Numbered from the stretch's first letter, positions 47,070 through 58,158 are shown. The stretch: DNA of 64,000 bases from Jaltomata sinuosa (GCA_003996215.1 QJPP01007246.1:1073501-1137500); one strand, 5' to 3'. The notes: generated by a model not told the origin, from the sequence alone. Numbers and translations: made by a program.

Positions 47070-48430
47070 ATGGTTACTACAAGGAACAACGGAGCAAGGC
47101 CAGCGGTCTCAGCAGCGGGCCTGGCAGTTCATGGCAGAGGTAGGGGAAGGGGCAGGGGATGAGCTAGAGCCGCACCCGCCAGGGGTGGAGCTCAAGCTGC
47201 TGTTGAAGTTCGTGAAGCAACCCCTCCCCAACCTCAGCATTATGTAGCAGAAGACATAGAAGTGGTTGTAGAGACACAGGCGGAGGCGGCATCGGTTGAG
47301 GGTGCAGGCCTTCCTACTATGACACCGGAAGCCTTTCAGCATGCTTGGAATATTCTGAGTGGGTTGGTTGGTGCTGGAGCCATACCCGCGGCATTTGTGA
47401 ATCAGGCCTTGGATACTCATCTAGCGGTCACTATGGTGCCTAGGATGGATGCAGCTTCAGGCACCAATGATTTCTTCAAGCCAATGCTAGGTCCCGTGAT
47501 GACAGGGAATGAGCATGAGTTGCTGACCAAGTTTCTCAAGCTGAAACCTCTGACATTTCAGGGTATAGACAAGGAGTATGCCTATGAGTTCATCCTGGAT
47601 TGCTATGAGAGGTTACACAAGTTGGGTGTTGTACGTCAGCATGGGGTTGAATTTGTAACTTTTCAGCTGCAGGGTGATGCCAAGCAGTGGTGGAGGTCTC
47701 ATGTTAAGTGTCGGTCTTCTGTTCTACCTCCACTAACTTGGGAGCAGTTCCACGCTTTGTTTCAAGAAAAGTATGTCCCCCGTACTTTGAGGGACCAGAA
47801 GAAAGATGAGTTCTTGAACTTAGAGTAGGGTGGCATGTCAGTCTCTGCTTATGAGGCTAAGTTCCACGCCTTATCTCGTTTTGCCACACAGATGTTGGGT
47901 TTCGAAGAGGAACGGGTCTGGTTGCTTGTGAAAGGGTTGAATACTGAGCTACAGGTACTGTCAATGCATATGACTTCTTCAGGGAAGGGCTTAAATGATG
48001 TGGTGGATTATGTAAAGAAACTTGAGGGAGTAAAGCAGGCGGGGCAGGCTAAGGTTTTAGCCAAGAAGCCCCGGAATGAGGGAAATTTTGGTGGTTCATA
48101 CTCCAGGCGCCAGAATCAGCAGGCTTACTCGGCCCGTCCTATTCAGTCAGCTCTGCCAGCTACTATAGGTGGTCGTCAGGGAGCTCAATCTTCAGCTCTT
48201 AAAGGCCAGGGAGCGTCATATACATCAGCTAGCAGACTTACACTTGACCATGGTTGCTTCTATTGTAGTGATCTGGTCCACTTTAAGAGGGAGTGTCCAT
48301 ATAGGCAGACAGGTAATTAGGGTCAGCAGCAGTCTAGAGCAGTGGTCCTGGCAGGCAGAAGCGGTAATGCTAGGGGTCATCTACAGGGTGGGCGAGGTAA
48401 TTTTCATGGAGGCCGGGGAAACAGGGGAAT
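47070..48430 (+). pseudogene. gag of element C
   Basis: The start at 47070 (MVTTRNNGARPAVSA) is shared with H. An Arg/Gly-rich N-terminus follows, broken by a stop near 47160. The frame 47262-47828 has LPTMTPEAFQHAWNILSGLV, MDAASGTNDFF, MTGNEHELLTKFLKLKPLTF, VEFVTFQLQGDAKQWWRSH and ALFQEKYVPRTLRDQKKDEF. A stop (CAG to TAG, where H has CAG) at 47826 precedes MSVSAYEAKFHALSRFATQM and VDYVKKLEGVKQAGQAKVLA. The zinc knuckle CFYCSDLVHFKRECP lies at 48254-48296 (C-x2-C-x4-H-x4-C). A second CAG-to-TAG stop is at 48318. It would form the particle and bind RNA. Confidence 0.87.
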
Positions 48431-48439
48431 GGCAGCACA

Positions 48440-51400
48440 GGCAGGGGTGCAGTGCAGCTGGCTTGGGAAGTTTCTCGGATAGATGATCGGGCTTATTGCT
48501 ATTCTTTTCCAGGGAGGACCGAGGTAGAAGCCTCAGAAGCGGTGATCATAAGTACCATTCTTGTCTGCGATAAAATGGCTTCGGTATTATTTGACCCAGG
48601 TTCTATATATTCTTATATGTCTGTGAGTTTTGCGTTGGGTCTAGACCTAATTTGTGATATTATTGATTCCCCTATCCATGTTTCTACCCCAGTTGGAGAG
48701 TCTGTTTTGTGACTCATGTTTATCGTGACTGTTCTGTGGTGTTTGTGTGGTTGCATACTTGGGTAGACTTGGTAATTCTGGATATGCCATATTTTGAGAT
48801 TATCTTGGGTATGACCTGGATATCTCCTTATCATGTTGTGTTGAACTGTAACACCAAGACTGTGGCTCTAGAGATTCTGGGTAAGGATAGACTAGAGTGG
48901 GAAGGTGTGTATAGGCCTAAGCCAGTTAAGATAATATTGTTTGTTCGAGATAGGAAGCTAGTGGGGAGGGGGTGTCTAGCCTTCTTGTCTCATCTCTGGG
49001 ATGATAGTGTGGAATCCCCATCTATTGACTCAATTCCAGTGGTTTCTGAATTTTTAGATGTGTTTCCAGCGGACTTTCCTGGTATGCCTCCGGGCAGGGA
49101 TATAGATTTCTGTATTTATTTGGAGCCAGGCACTCGTCCCATTTCCATTCCTCTGTATCGTATGGCTTTGACAAAGTTACGGGAACTTAAGACTCAGCTG
49201 CAGGAACTCCTAGATAAGGGATTTATACGTCCCAGTGCTTCGCCTTGGGGTGCTCCGATTTTATTTGTAAAGAAGAAGGATGGTAGTATGCGGATGTGCA
49301 TAGATTATAGGCAGTTGAACAAGGTGACCATCCGAAATAAGTACCCTCTACCCCGTATAGATGATTTATTTGACCAGCTTCAGGGTGCTTCAGTATTTTC
49401 GAAAATTGACTTGAGGTCGAGGTACCATCAGTTAAAAATTAGGCCTGAGGACATTCCGAAAACTCCTTTCCGGACTAGGTATGGGCATTACGAGTTTCTA
49501 GTAATGTCATTTAGTTTGACCAATGCGCCGGCAGCAGTAATGAGTTTGATGAATGGGGTGCTTAATTCATACTTGAATTCCTTCGTTATCGTGTTCATCG
49601 ATGATATTTTGATCTACTCTAAGAGTAGGGAGGAGCATGCTAATCATCTTCATATTGTGATGGATATCTTGAGACACCAAAAGCTTTATGCAAAATTCAC
49701 TTAGTGTGAGTTTTGTTTGACTTCAATGGCATTCTTAAGGCATGTAGTGTCAGAACGGGGGGTAATGGTAGATCCCCAGAAGATCGAGGCAGTCAAGAGT
49801 TAGCCCCGGCCTAGCTCGGTGACAGAGGTGAGGTGTTTTGTTGGACTCGCAGGATACTACAGGAGGTTCGTAAAAGGTTTTGCGTCTATTGCTACGCATC
49901 TAACCAGGCTGACACAGAAATATATACCATTCGTGTGGTCTAACAAGTGCGAGGAGATCTTTCAAAAGCTCAAGATACTTTTGACCACGGCTCCTATATT
50001 GTCCTTGCCGGTTGAAGGTAAAGACTTTATTATTTACTGTGATGCTTCACATTCAGGTTTGGGTATTGTGTTGATGCAGGATAGGAATGTGATAGCCTAT
50101 GCATCCAGGTAGTTAAAGGTGCATGAGAGGAATTACCCGACTCACGACTTAGAGTTGGAAGCGGTGATTTTTTCACTAATAATTTGGAGACACTACCTTT
50201 ATAGTGTCAAGTGTGGGTTATTCACAGATCATCGCAGTCTGCAGTACGTATTCGCTCAAAAGGATTTGAATTTCAGGCAGAAAAGGTACATGGAGCTATT
50301 GAAGGACTATAATGTGACCATTCAGTACCATCCGGGTAAGGCTAATATGGTGGCAGACGCATTAAGTCGGAAAACACTTAGCATGGGTAGCTTGGCATGT
50401 TTAGGGGTATCCAAAAGACCACTAGCTAAGGAAATTCGGGCTTTGGAGGCCAAGTTCATACACTTGGGTGTTTCATATCAAGGTGGGTTGTTGGCCATCA
50501 TTGAGATCAAAGCCACCTTCATAGGAGAAATAAAGGTCAAACAGTTTCAGGATCCAAAACTGAGTAAGCTACAAGGCAAGGTAATATTCAGGGAGTCTAG
50601 AGACGTCATGTTAGACTCTGGTGGAGTGTTGCATTTCAGGGAGAGGATTTGTGTTCCTCGGGTGGATGATATGATTCAGAAAATCTTGGCAGAAGCTCAT
50701 GGTTTGCGATACTCAATTCATCCGGGTGTGACTAAAATGTATAGGAACTTGAGGCAGCGTTACTGGTAGCCCGGGATGAAAGGGACATAGTTGATTTTGT
50801 GTCCAAAGGTCAGAACTGTCAGCAAGTAAAGTATGAACATCAGAGACCTGCAGGACTACTTCAGAGGATGCTAATACCAGAGTGGAAGTGGGAAAGGATA
50901 GCCATGGATTTCGTGGTAGGTCTTCCCAAGACATTGGGGAAGTATTACTCAATTTGGGTCATTTTTGACAGGCTGACCAAGTCCGCTCATTCCATTCCGG
51001 TCAGGGTAGATTACAACTCGCAGCAATTGGCTAAGATCTACGTGAAAGAGATTGTGAGATTTCATGGGGTGCCACTGTCCATCATTTCAGACAGGGGTAT
51101 GCAGTTTACTTCTATGTTCTAGGGCAAGTTATATGAAAAGTTGGGTACACAACTCACTTTTAGCACAGCCATCCATCCTGAGGCTGATGGTCAGTCAGAG
51201 AGGACGATCCAGGTATTGGAGGACATGCTGAGAGCATATATGATGGACTTCGAGGGGCATTGGGACCAGTTCCTACCATTGTGCGAATTCTCGTACAACA
51301 ACAGTTACCACTCCAGTATTGATATGGCACCGTTCGAGGCATTGTATGGGAGGAACTATAGATCACTAGTTGGGTGGTTTGAGGAAGGCAATGTGAAGCC

Positions 51401-51990
51401 TTTGGGCATGGACTTAGTAATAGAAGCGCAGAAAAAGGTAAGGGGCATTCAGACCAAGTTGCTAGCTGCCCAAAGCAGGTAGAAAGAGTATGCAGATCGT
51501 AAGGTCTGGGACATGGAATTTCAGGTTGGTGAACGGGTATTGTTGAAAGTGTCACCAATAAAAGGGGTCATGCGGTTTGGTAAGAAGGGAAAGCTTAGCC
51601 CTCGGTTCATTGGTCCATTTGTGGTTCTTGAAATTGTGGGGCCAGTGGCTTACAAGTTAGCACTTCCACCTAGTTTATTGGGCGTCCATCTGGTATTCCA
51701 TGTAACCATGATTAAGCAATACCATGGGGATGGGGATTACATCATAAAGTGTGATGAGGTGTTTTTCGATAAGGATCTTCATTATTGAAGAGGAACCAGT
51801 CTTGATTCTTGCTCGGGATGTCCGGAGGTTGAGGACAAAGGTGATTGATATGGTGAAGGTTCAGTGGAAGCATCATCCGGTTTAGGAATCCACTTGGGAA
51901 ACTGAGAAGGACATGCGGGATAAGTACCCTCAATTGTTTAAGGATTCAGGTACTACACTTACCTTCTTTTATTTTCGTAATTTCGAGTTT
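48440..51990 (+). pseudogene. pol of element C: protease, RT, RNase H, integrase, chromodomain
   Basis: Protease active site FDPGSIYSYMS at about 48590-48620, then a frameshift near 48707. The RT frame 48709-49704 has EPGTRPISIPLYRMA, GFIRPSASPWGAPI, KKKDGSMRMCIDYRQLN and the catalytic FIDDILIYS (49594-49620). RNase H has YCDASHSGLG (50036-50065) and a late HPGKANMVADALSR. The integrase zinc region has HPGVTKMYRNLRQRYW, but the first Cys of the CxxC pair is Gly (KGQNCQQVK). The core has MDFVVGLP, IISDRG and FEALYGRNYRS. The GPF/Y module lies at 51513-51700 and a frameshifted chromodomain (VKVQWKHHPV, ESTWETEKDMRDKYPQLF) ends about 51950. Stops at 49801, 50110, 50767, 51121 and 51479 fit TGG to TAG or CAG to TAG. 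Confidence 0.88.
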
Positions 51991-52029
51991 GATTATTCAA
52001 GGATGAACGATGGGTAAATTGGTATCTGT

Positions 52030-52688
52030 TGTAACAACCAGGTCCATTATTATGGGTAGTCCAATCGGGCCAAGTTTTAGAGTTAGAAAACTCTTGGTTT
52101 ACGAGTTTGAAATTCTGGGCTAGGCTAGCCTCGGCCAGTTTTAGAGTGAGGTGGATTCTAGGGAAATCCGGGTAAGGCTTGGGTTAGGTGTCTTGGTTTG
52201 AGCTATTTTCCCACATAGCCAAGACATAAAGGAGTCCAGGGGACTTTTCATAATCGAATTTGGCTAAATATAACTCCTGGAATTGCGTTTGACGTGAAGG
52301 GGTTGTTTCTGGTTGTCGGGGTAAGCAAGTGTGTGTTGTAAAATGGATAAATCTAGGAGAATCTGTGACGAGCTTAATGGTCCGCCGTAGTGACCTCTGT
52401 TATAGCAGTGGAAAACACTGCTATAGCGGTGGTCAAGACAGTCAACATTGCTTAAGACTGCTATAGCGGAAGTCGTCCGCTATAGCGGGACAGCTATAGC
52501 AGGCCGACGGGATTTTAATGCAGAAACATTCCCAAAAATATTCTGTTTTCATAACTTCTTTTTGGGAGAAGGGCTAGGCGATTCCAGGCGATTTTCCTCC
52601 GTTTTCCTTTGATTTTCTTCCCTAAGGTAAGGTTTCTACTCCCAATCTTTGTACTACTTTTCCTATGCGGTAGAATTACTAGGAGGGA
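52030..52688 (+). repeat. 3' LTR of element C, left part only
   Basis: Starts TGTAACAACCAGG and holds the CGCTATAGCG cluster (52386-52505) and the ATTTTAATGC box near 52509. It breaks after CTAGGAGGGA, matching about 45350-45360 of the 5' LTR, where the LTR of H begins. It is preceded by AAATTGGTATCTGT rather than a purine tract. Confidence 0.85.
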
Positions 52689-54960
52689 TATAAGGACCGG
52701 GTCCATCATTATGGGTAGTCCAATCATGCCAAGTTTTAGAGTTAGAAAACTTTGGGTTTGGAAGTGTGAAATTCTGGGCTAGGCTAGCCCTGGCCGGTTT
52801 TGGAGCAAGGTAGAGTCTAGGAAAATCCAGGTAAATATAGGTTTAGTTGTCTTGAATTGAGCTAGTTTTCCACGTAGCCAAGACATAAAGGAGTTCGGGG
52901 ACTTTTCAGAATCGCATTTGGGTAAGTAGAACTCTCGGAATCGCGTTTGATGTGAAGGGGTTATTTCAGGACGTCGGGGGAAACAGGTGTGTTGTGAAAT
53001 GGCCAAAACAGAGAGATTTTTGGAATTTTTGTCTGTGATGAGTGCGGTCACGCATGATAGAGTCCACCACTACAGCAGTAGAAATTACGGCTATAGAGGC
53101 GATCAAAGGGCGGTCAACCCACTTAAAACCGTTATAGCGGTGGGCTGTCGCTATAGCGGGCCAACAGGTATTTAATGCAGAAACAGCTCCCAAAACATTC
53201 AGTTTTTCACAAGTTCATTTTGGGAGAAGGGCTAGGCGATTCCATGCATTTTTCTTCCTTTTTCCGTCAAAATTCTTCCCTAAGGTAAGGTTTTCGTTCC
53301 CCAATCTTTGTATTACGTTTCCTATTCGGTAGAAATGCTAGGAGGGAATTTGGGGAAGGTTAGAATAACCTAAGGATGGTGGAATTCGGAGAAGGAAGGG
53401 GATTCCAAGCATGTGAGTTCTTGGGTATGGATTAAAGTACATTATTATGATCATAGATTGTTTAATTCCCTGTTTTATCCGTAAAAGATGATAGAACTAG
53501 GAGAATTAATGGTGGAAAAAGCCCAGGAAAGGGGTGGAATAATCATGGGTGGCCTGGGGTTTGGGGATTTGTTATAATCTAGGTAATATGCAGGCCTTGT
53601 GTGTTAATTGTATGTCCTGTGTATTGGTTTTAGACCAAGAACGAGAGAGGAATCCGGAACACGGGAAAGCTCGGGTAGAATAGAGCTTGGAACATTTCGA
53701 GGTAGGTGATGGCTTATGATTTTCTGTGAATGTGTATATTCATGTACTCATGTCTAAGTGATTGTATGCATTATATTGCTTAGGGAAGTTATGTGGAATG
53801 TCTAGGTTCATGTTTATAGTCTGTGATTGAACGGTGTTTACTTGTTGGTTTTACAAGTTGTGTGTGTTCATATATTTATTGTGGTTTGTTGATATTCGGT
53901 TGGCTCGGGTACCACGACTGGTATGGGTATAACACATGGTTGGCAAGGGTACCACGCCTGGTACGGGTATAACATTTGGTTGGCACGGGTACCACGCCTG
54001 GTACGGGTTTACTTTATTACATCTTGCATTGTTTCATTGACTATTGTATTGCATTAGTTGATATTGGTTCCGTGAGTAGACCAGGTTGTTTTACTGAATC
54101 TGATACTTGATATTGGTTTCGTGAGTGGACCGGGTTGTTTTACTGAATGTGATACTTGGAATAGGTTCCGTGAGTGGACCGGGTTGTCTAGTTAAAAGAG
54201 CTATTGTTGGTGGTCCTTGAGGGGCCGGGAACTTGTTTAACTGTTGTGTTGGTCTTGGTTTAGGCCGGGTGAAATCATTACTTTCGGTATGTGTCTAGAG
54301 GGGATTCCAGGGTGGGTCCGGGCTAGATGGAAAGGTTTGGTTATTGGTACATGTTTGTGGTATAGAACGGTAAGAGATGGACTTCATGCGGGAACAAGGT
54401 AGGTGGAGACTGTAGTCTAGGGCTTGTATACTTGTTGCATGTTTTTCCATATATTTACTTGTATATGTTGTACGATTTTATATATTGTTTACTTGGAAAA
54501 CTGGCTGATGATCCTACCAGTACACAATGGTGGTGTACTGATACTTCACTTGTCTTTCTTTTGGTGAGTACATGAAATCTACCTGTGACTGAGACGCGAC
54601 CTCGCATCTAGCACCGGCGATTTCTGTCTTTCAAGGGTGAGCTGCTTGTTTTGAGCTACCTTGGGTTATCCTAGAGTTTCAGTCCATTTGTTTCGGACAA
54701 AAAACTATTTCATTTTGTCTTTTGGGGTTGCATCCCAGCATTCTAGATATTTGGTATTGATGTTTGGTACAATGACTTTCAGTTCTTAGGAGGTATTTTT
54801 ACGCAGGATAATGATTATGGTTAGTTTTGATTTGTTTTGATTGCTAGTTTACTTTTCGCTTGCTGGTTTTAGGCTGTTACTCTTGGCAAGGGTTGAACTC
54901 TATTGGTTCGCTCATCCAGGGGTTGGGTGGGTGCCACTCACGATAGGTTGGGTCGTGACA
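52689..54960 (+). repeat. 5' LTR of element H
   Basis: 2.27 kb, ending GGTCGTGACA. CGCTATAGCG cluster 53056-53163 (partly decayed), TATTTAATGC box at 53169, minisatellite 53896-54010, CAGTACAC stem 54518-54540. It is slightly longer than the C LTR because of an extra 49-bp tandem repeat at 54064-54190. Confidence 0.85.
54064..54190 (+). repeat. 49-bp tandem repeat specific to the H LTR
   Basis: GGTTCCGTGAGTGGACCGGG begins at about 54066, 54115 and 54164, an exact period of 49; the spacing sequence (TTGTTTTACTGAAT..GATACTTG) repeats too. The C LTR has one unit at about 46073. This is a recent expansion in H. Confidence 0.85.
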
Positions 54961-54964
54961 AAGA

Positions 54965-54982
54965 TGGTATTAGATCCTAGGT
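54965..54982 (+). other. Primer binding site of element H, mutated
   Basis: TGGTATTAGATCCTAGGTTC, two to three changes from the site in C, four bases after the LTR end. Confidence 0.8.
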
Positions 54983-55183
54983 TCATTGATCTCATTGTAC
55001 CAAACAGGTCTAGTAGAGGCTTGCGGAACGGTGCGGAGACGTCCGTACTTTTATTCGAGAGGCTATGGGGATTTAGGAAAAAAAAACTATATCTTTCTTC
55101 TTTCCTTCGTGCTATAACTCGATTCCAATTGGTATCTAGTGATAAAAATTGGTATCTTACCTCGTTCACTCTTCTATCCGTAG

Positions 55184-56600
55184 ATGGTTACTACAAGAAA
55201 TAACGGAGCAAGGCCAGCGGTCCCAGCAGTGGGCCCTATAATTCGAGGAAGAGGTAGGGGAAGGGGAAGGGGACGAGCTGGAGCTGCACCTGCCAGGGGT
55301 GGAGCTCGAGCTACTGCTGCTGCACGTGAGGTAACCCCTCCCCTACCTCAGGATCATATGGCTAAGGATGTAGAAGAAGTGGTTGTAGAGGATGGAGGGG
55401 CTCAGGAGGAGGCGGCGGCACCGGTTGGGGGTGCAGGACTTCCTACTATGACACCGGAAGCTTTTAGGCAGGCGTGGGATATTCTGAGTGGGTTGGTTGG
55501 TGCTGGAGCCATACCCGCAGCTTATGCAAATCAGGCCTTCAATACTCAGCCAGCGGTCACTACTACAACAAGGATGGATGCAGCTTCGGGCACCAATGAT
55601 CTCCTCAGGCCAATGTTAGGCTAAGTGATGACAGGTAATGAGCATGAGATGCTGACTAAGTTCCTTATGTTGAAACCTCCGATATTTCAGGGTACAGACA
55701 AGGAGGATGCCTATGAGTTCATCCTGGATTGCCATGAGAGGCTGCACAAGTTGGGAATTGTACATCAGCATAGGGTGGAGTTTGTCACTTTTCAGCTGCA
55801 GGGTGATGCCAAGTAGTGGTGGAGGTCTCATGTTGAATGTCAGTCTTTTATTCTACCTCCACTGACTCGGGAACAATTCCACGCGTTGTTTCTAGAGAAG
55901 TATGTTCCCCGTACTTTGAGGGACTGGAAGAAGGATGAGTTTCTAAACTTGGAGCAGGGTAGCATGTCGGTCTCAGCTTATGAGGCTAAGTTCCATGCAT
56001 TGTCTCATTTTTCTACACAGATGTTGGGTTCCGAGGAGGAACGGGTTCGGTTGTATGTCAAGGGTATGAATAGTGATCTGTAGGTACTCTTAGTGCATAT
56101 GACTTCTTCAGGAAAGGGTTTTAATGATGTGGTGGACTATGTGAAGAAGATTGAGGGAGTTAGGCAAGCGGGGCAGGCTAAGGCTTTAGCCAAGAAGCCC
56201 CGGAATGAGGGAAACTTTAGTGCTTCATACTCCCGGGGCCAGCATCAGCAGGTTTATCCGGCCCATCCTATTTAGTTAGCTCTGCCAGCTATCACAGTTG
56301 GTCGTCAGGGAGGTCAGTCTTCCGCTCCTAGAGGCCAGGGAGCATCCTATACATCAGCTAACATACCTACTCTTGACCGTGGTTGCTTCCATTGTGGTGA
56401 GTTGGACCACTTTAAGAGGGAGTGTCCATATAAACAGACAGGTAATCAGGGTCAGCAGCAGACTAGAGCAGTGGTTTCGGTAGGCAGAGGCGGTAATGCT
56501 AGGGGTCGCCCACAGGGTGGGCGAGGTAATTTTCAGGGAGGCCGGGAAGACAAAGGGAACAGCGGCGCAGGCAGGGGTGCAGTGCAGCCGGCCCGGGAAG
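55184..56600 (+). pseudogene. gag of element H
   Basis: Starts MVTTRNNGARPAVPAVGPII with a longer intact GRGRGRGR tract than in C, then VTPPLPQDHM, LPTMTPEAFRQAWDILSGLV and MDAASGTNDLLRPMLG before a stop at 55621. Further frames: MTGNEHEMLTKFLMLKPPIF, a stop at 55814 (CAG to TAG before WWRSH), YVPRTLRDWKKDEFLNLEQG, MSVSAYEAKFHALSHFSTQM, a stop at 56081, and VDYVKKIEGVRQAGQAKALA. The zinc knuckle is intact as CFHCGELDHFKREC (about 56385-56430), followed by a Gly/Arg-rich tail (56480-56600). It is better preserved than the gag of C. Confidence 0.87.
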
Positions 56601-57064
56601 TTGCGCAGATAGATGATCGGGCACATTGATATGTTTTTCCAGGAAGGACTGAGGCAGAAGCCTCAGATGCAGTGATCACAGGTACTATTCTTGTCTGTGA
56701 TAAAATTGGTTCGATATTATTTTACCTAGGTTCAACATATTCTTATGTTTCTGTGAGTTTTGCTTTGGGGTTGGGTTTGACCTGTGATATCCTTGATTCT
56801 CCTATCTATGTTTCTACCCCAGTGAGATAGTCGGTGGTTATGACTCATGTATATCATGATTGCTCTGTTGTTTTTATGGGATTACATACTTGGGTAGACT
56901 TGGTAATTCTAGATATGGCTGATTTTGATATTATCTTGGGTATGACCTGGCTATCTCCTTATCATGTTGTGTTGAAATGTAACACCAAGACTGTGGCTCT
57001 AGAAATTCCGGGCAAGGATAGGCTAGAGTGGGAAGGTGTGTACAGGCCTAAGCTAGTTAAGATA
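56601..57064 (+). pseudogene. Protease region of element H, active site lost, truncated
   Basis: Reads AREVAQIDDRAH, stop, then FPGRTEAEASDAVITGTILV and LFYLGSTYSYVSVSFALGLG. C has LFDPGSIYSY at the same place, so the catalytic Asp is replaced by Tyr and the next Pro by Leu. Frame 56834-57062 has VVMTHVYHDCSVVFMGLHTW, ADFDIILGMTWLSPY and GVYRPKLVKI, then leaves homology at 57064. No RT remains. Confidence 0.83.
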
Positions 57065-57523
57065 CGACTTATAGACCAAACCACGGCTCGTGGCTTCCAT
57101 TCATGATTCCTGGCCAAAGGAACAGGCTGCAGAAACCAAACTACGGGTCAATAGGATGGACCGTAGAAAAGATTACGGTTCATAAACTCAATCCGTCATT
57201 TCTGAGGTACTAAAAAGGTCTCTGATCAGGTTCCACAAGACAACAGGACGGTCCGTAGACTTGACTCGTGGTTCCTGAGAATTAGTCAGTCCTCAGGTAT
57301 GGTACCACGAGTTGACAGGATAGACCGTAGACTGAACTACAATCCATAGAACCAACTCGTGGTTCTCAGACCAGAGCCTGAACCTGGCAGACTTTAACCA
57401 TGACTCTATTCCATGACCCGTGGTTCAGACCACGGTTCGTAGTTTGGACCCATAAACCCTGAAAAGCTGAAATTTTTCTGAGATTCTGAGTTTAACAGCT
57501 GAATAAGTTTTCGAGGTGTTACA
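57065..57523 (-). repeat. Partial 3' LTR of element J with CCACGG/CCGTAG cluster
   Basis: Minus-strand start TGTAACACCTCGAAAAC at 57523. Most of it (57083-57435) is a cluster of CCACGG, CCGTGG, ACGGTCC and CCGTAG words in both orientations, as at the same position in solo LTR B and in the K LTR. The LTR is truncated before any TATA-like box. Confidence 0.75.
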
Positions 57524-57536
57524 ATATCTCCCCCTT
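57524..57536 (-). other. Polypurine tract of element J
   Basis: Minus-strand AAGGGGGAGATAT directly before the LTR start. It is preceded by CATTCGAGGATGAATGATCC, and the same phrase with AAGGGGGAGATAT occurs in element K at 63333-63364. Confidence 0.82.
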
Positions 57537-57759
57537 GGGATCATTCATCCTCGAATGAAGACTAAACAAGGGAAAACTGAAGAGAAAATAGCCCAACCAA
57601 TCAACAATACATAAAATCGGAAGAACAAACATGATAACCGAGCTTGTAACTTAAAACATGACTGAATCAACTTTGAAAAGAACATGCATGCATACTAAGA
57701 TCGTGAGGGAAAATGATGGAATAGAGTAGAATAGGCATGTTAATGAGGAAACCATCACC

Positions 57760-58158
57760 TCAAGCTGAAACAGAGTCGGAAGGGAAGAGATGAGGGTACT
57801 TGGCTTTCATGGCTGATTCTGCTTCCCAAGTAGCTCCCTCAACAAGTTGATTTCTCCAAAGGACTTTTACCGAAGTGACTTCTTTGTTTCTCAACCTCCA
57901 AATATGATGATCAAGGATCTCTACGGGAACCTCCTCATAGGTGAGACTATCCTTAACACCCTCATCCTCCAAAAGAACAATCAAGGTCGAATCACAAACA
58001 CACTTCTTCAACAAGAAAATATGGAAAACCGGATGAACAGCTCCTAATTCTATTGGCAAATCTAACTCATACACAATGCTACCAACTCTCCTTAGAATCC
58101 AATAAGGACCTACAAAATGGGGACTAAGCTTCCCTTTCTTGCCAAATCTCATCACACT
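57760..58158 (-). pseudogene. Integrase C-terminus and chromodomain of element J
   Basis: Open frame of 131 residues on the minus strand, uninterrupted to its stop. GPF/Y-type module at residues 1-50 (RFGKKGKLSPHFVGPYWILR, VHPVFHIFLLKK), then TYEEVPVEILDHHIWRLRNK, VKVLWRNQLVEGATWEAESA and KAKYPHLF, a chromodomain with the conserved W...EGATWE pattern. It is the intact end of a pol cut off at 58158 by the LTR of K. In the family this domain directs insertion to heterochromatin. It is better preserved than the A, C and D copies, suggesting a younger insertion. Confidence 0.85.

Larger units (their letters stand above)
44669..52688 (+). mobile_element. Chromodomain Ty3/gypsy element C (near-complete, 3' LTR interrupted)
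   Basis: 5' LTR 44669-46869, primer site at 46874, gag from 47070, pol to about 51990, then a 3' LTR from 52030 that breaks at 52688 where sister element H begins. It belongs to the same family as A and H: shared LTR start TGTAAC(G/A)A(C/T)C, shared LTR modules and shared protein. It inserted into the env-like ORF of unit G. The remainder of its 3' LTR and its right target duplication are outside the window. It has the full domain set, though broken by about ten stops or shifts. Confidence 0.87.
52689..57064 (+). mobile_element. Chromodomain-family element H, truncated, nested in C
   Basis: A second copy of the A/C family in the same orientation: LTR 52689-54960, decayed primer site, gag from 55184, protease, then an abrupt break at 57064 in the spacer between protease and RT (VYRPKLVKI...), where minus-strand Tekay-like sequence begins. 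It entered the 3' LTR of C. The LTR start is mutated (TATAAGGACCGGG for TGTAACGACCGGG). The right part of H would lie beyond the window. Confidence 0.82.
57065..58158 (-). mobile_element. Tekay-like chromovirus fragment J, nested in H
   Basis: On the minus strand: integrase C-terminus with chromodomain (58158-57760), 3' untranslated sequence, a polypurine tract (57524-57536) and the first 460 bases of a 3' LTR (57523-57065). The LTR is cut at 57065, where H sequence resumes, so its end and any target duplication on this side are lost. On the other side J is broken at 58158 by element K. The 5' part of J would lie beyond K, outside the window. Confidence 0.8.
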
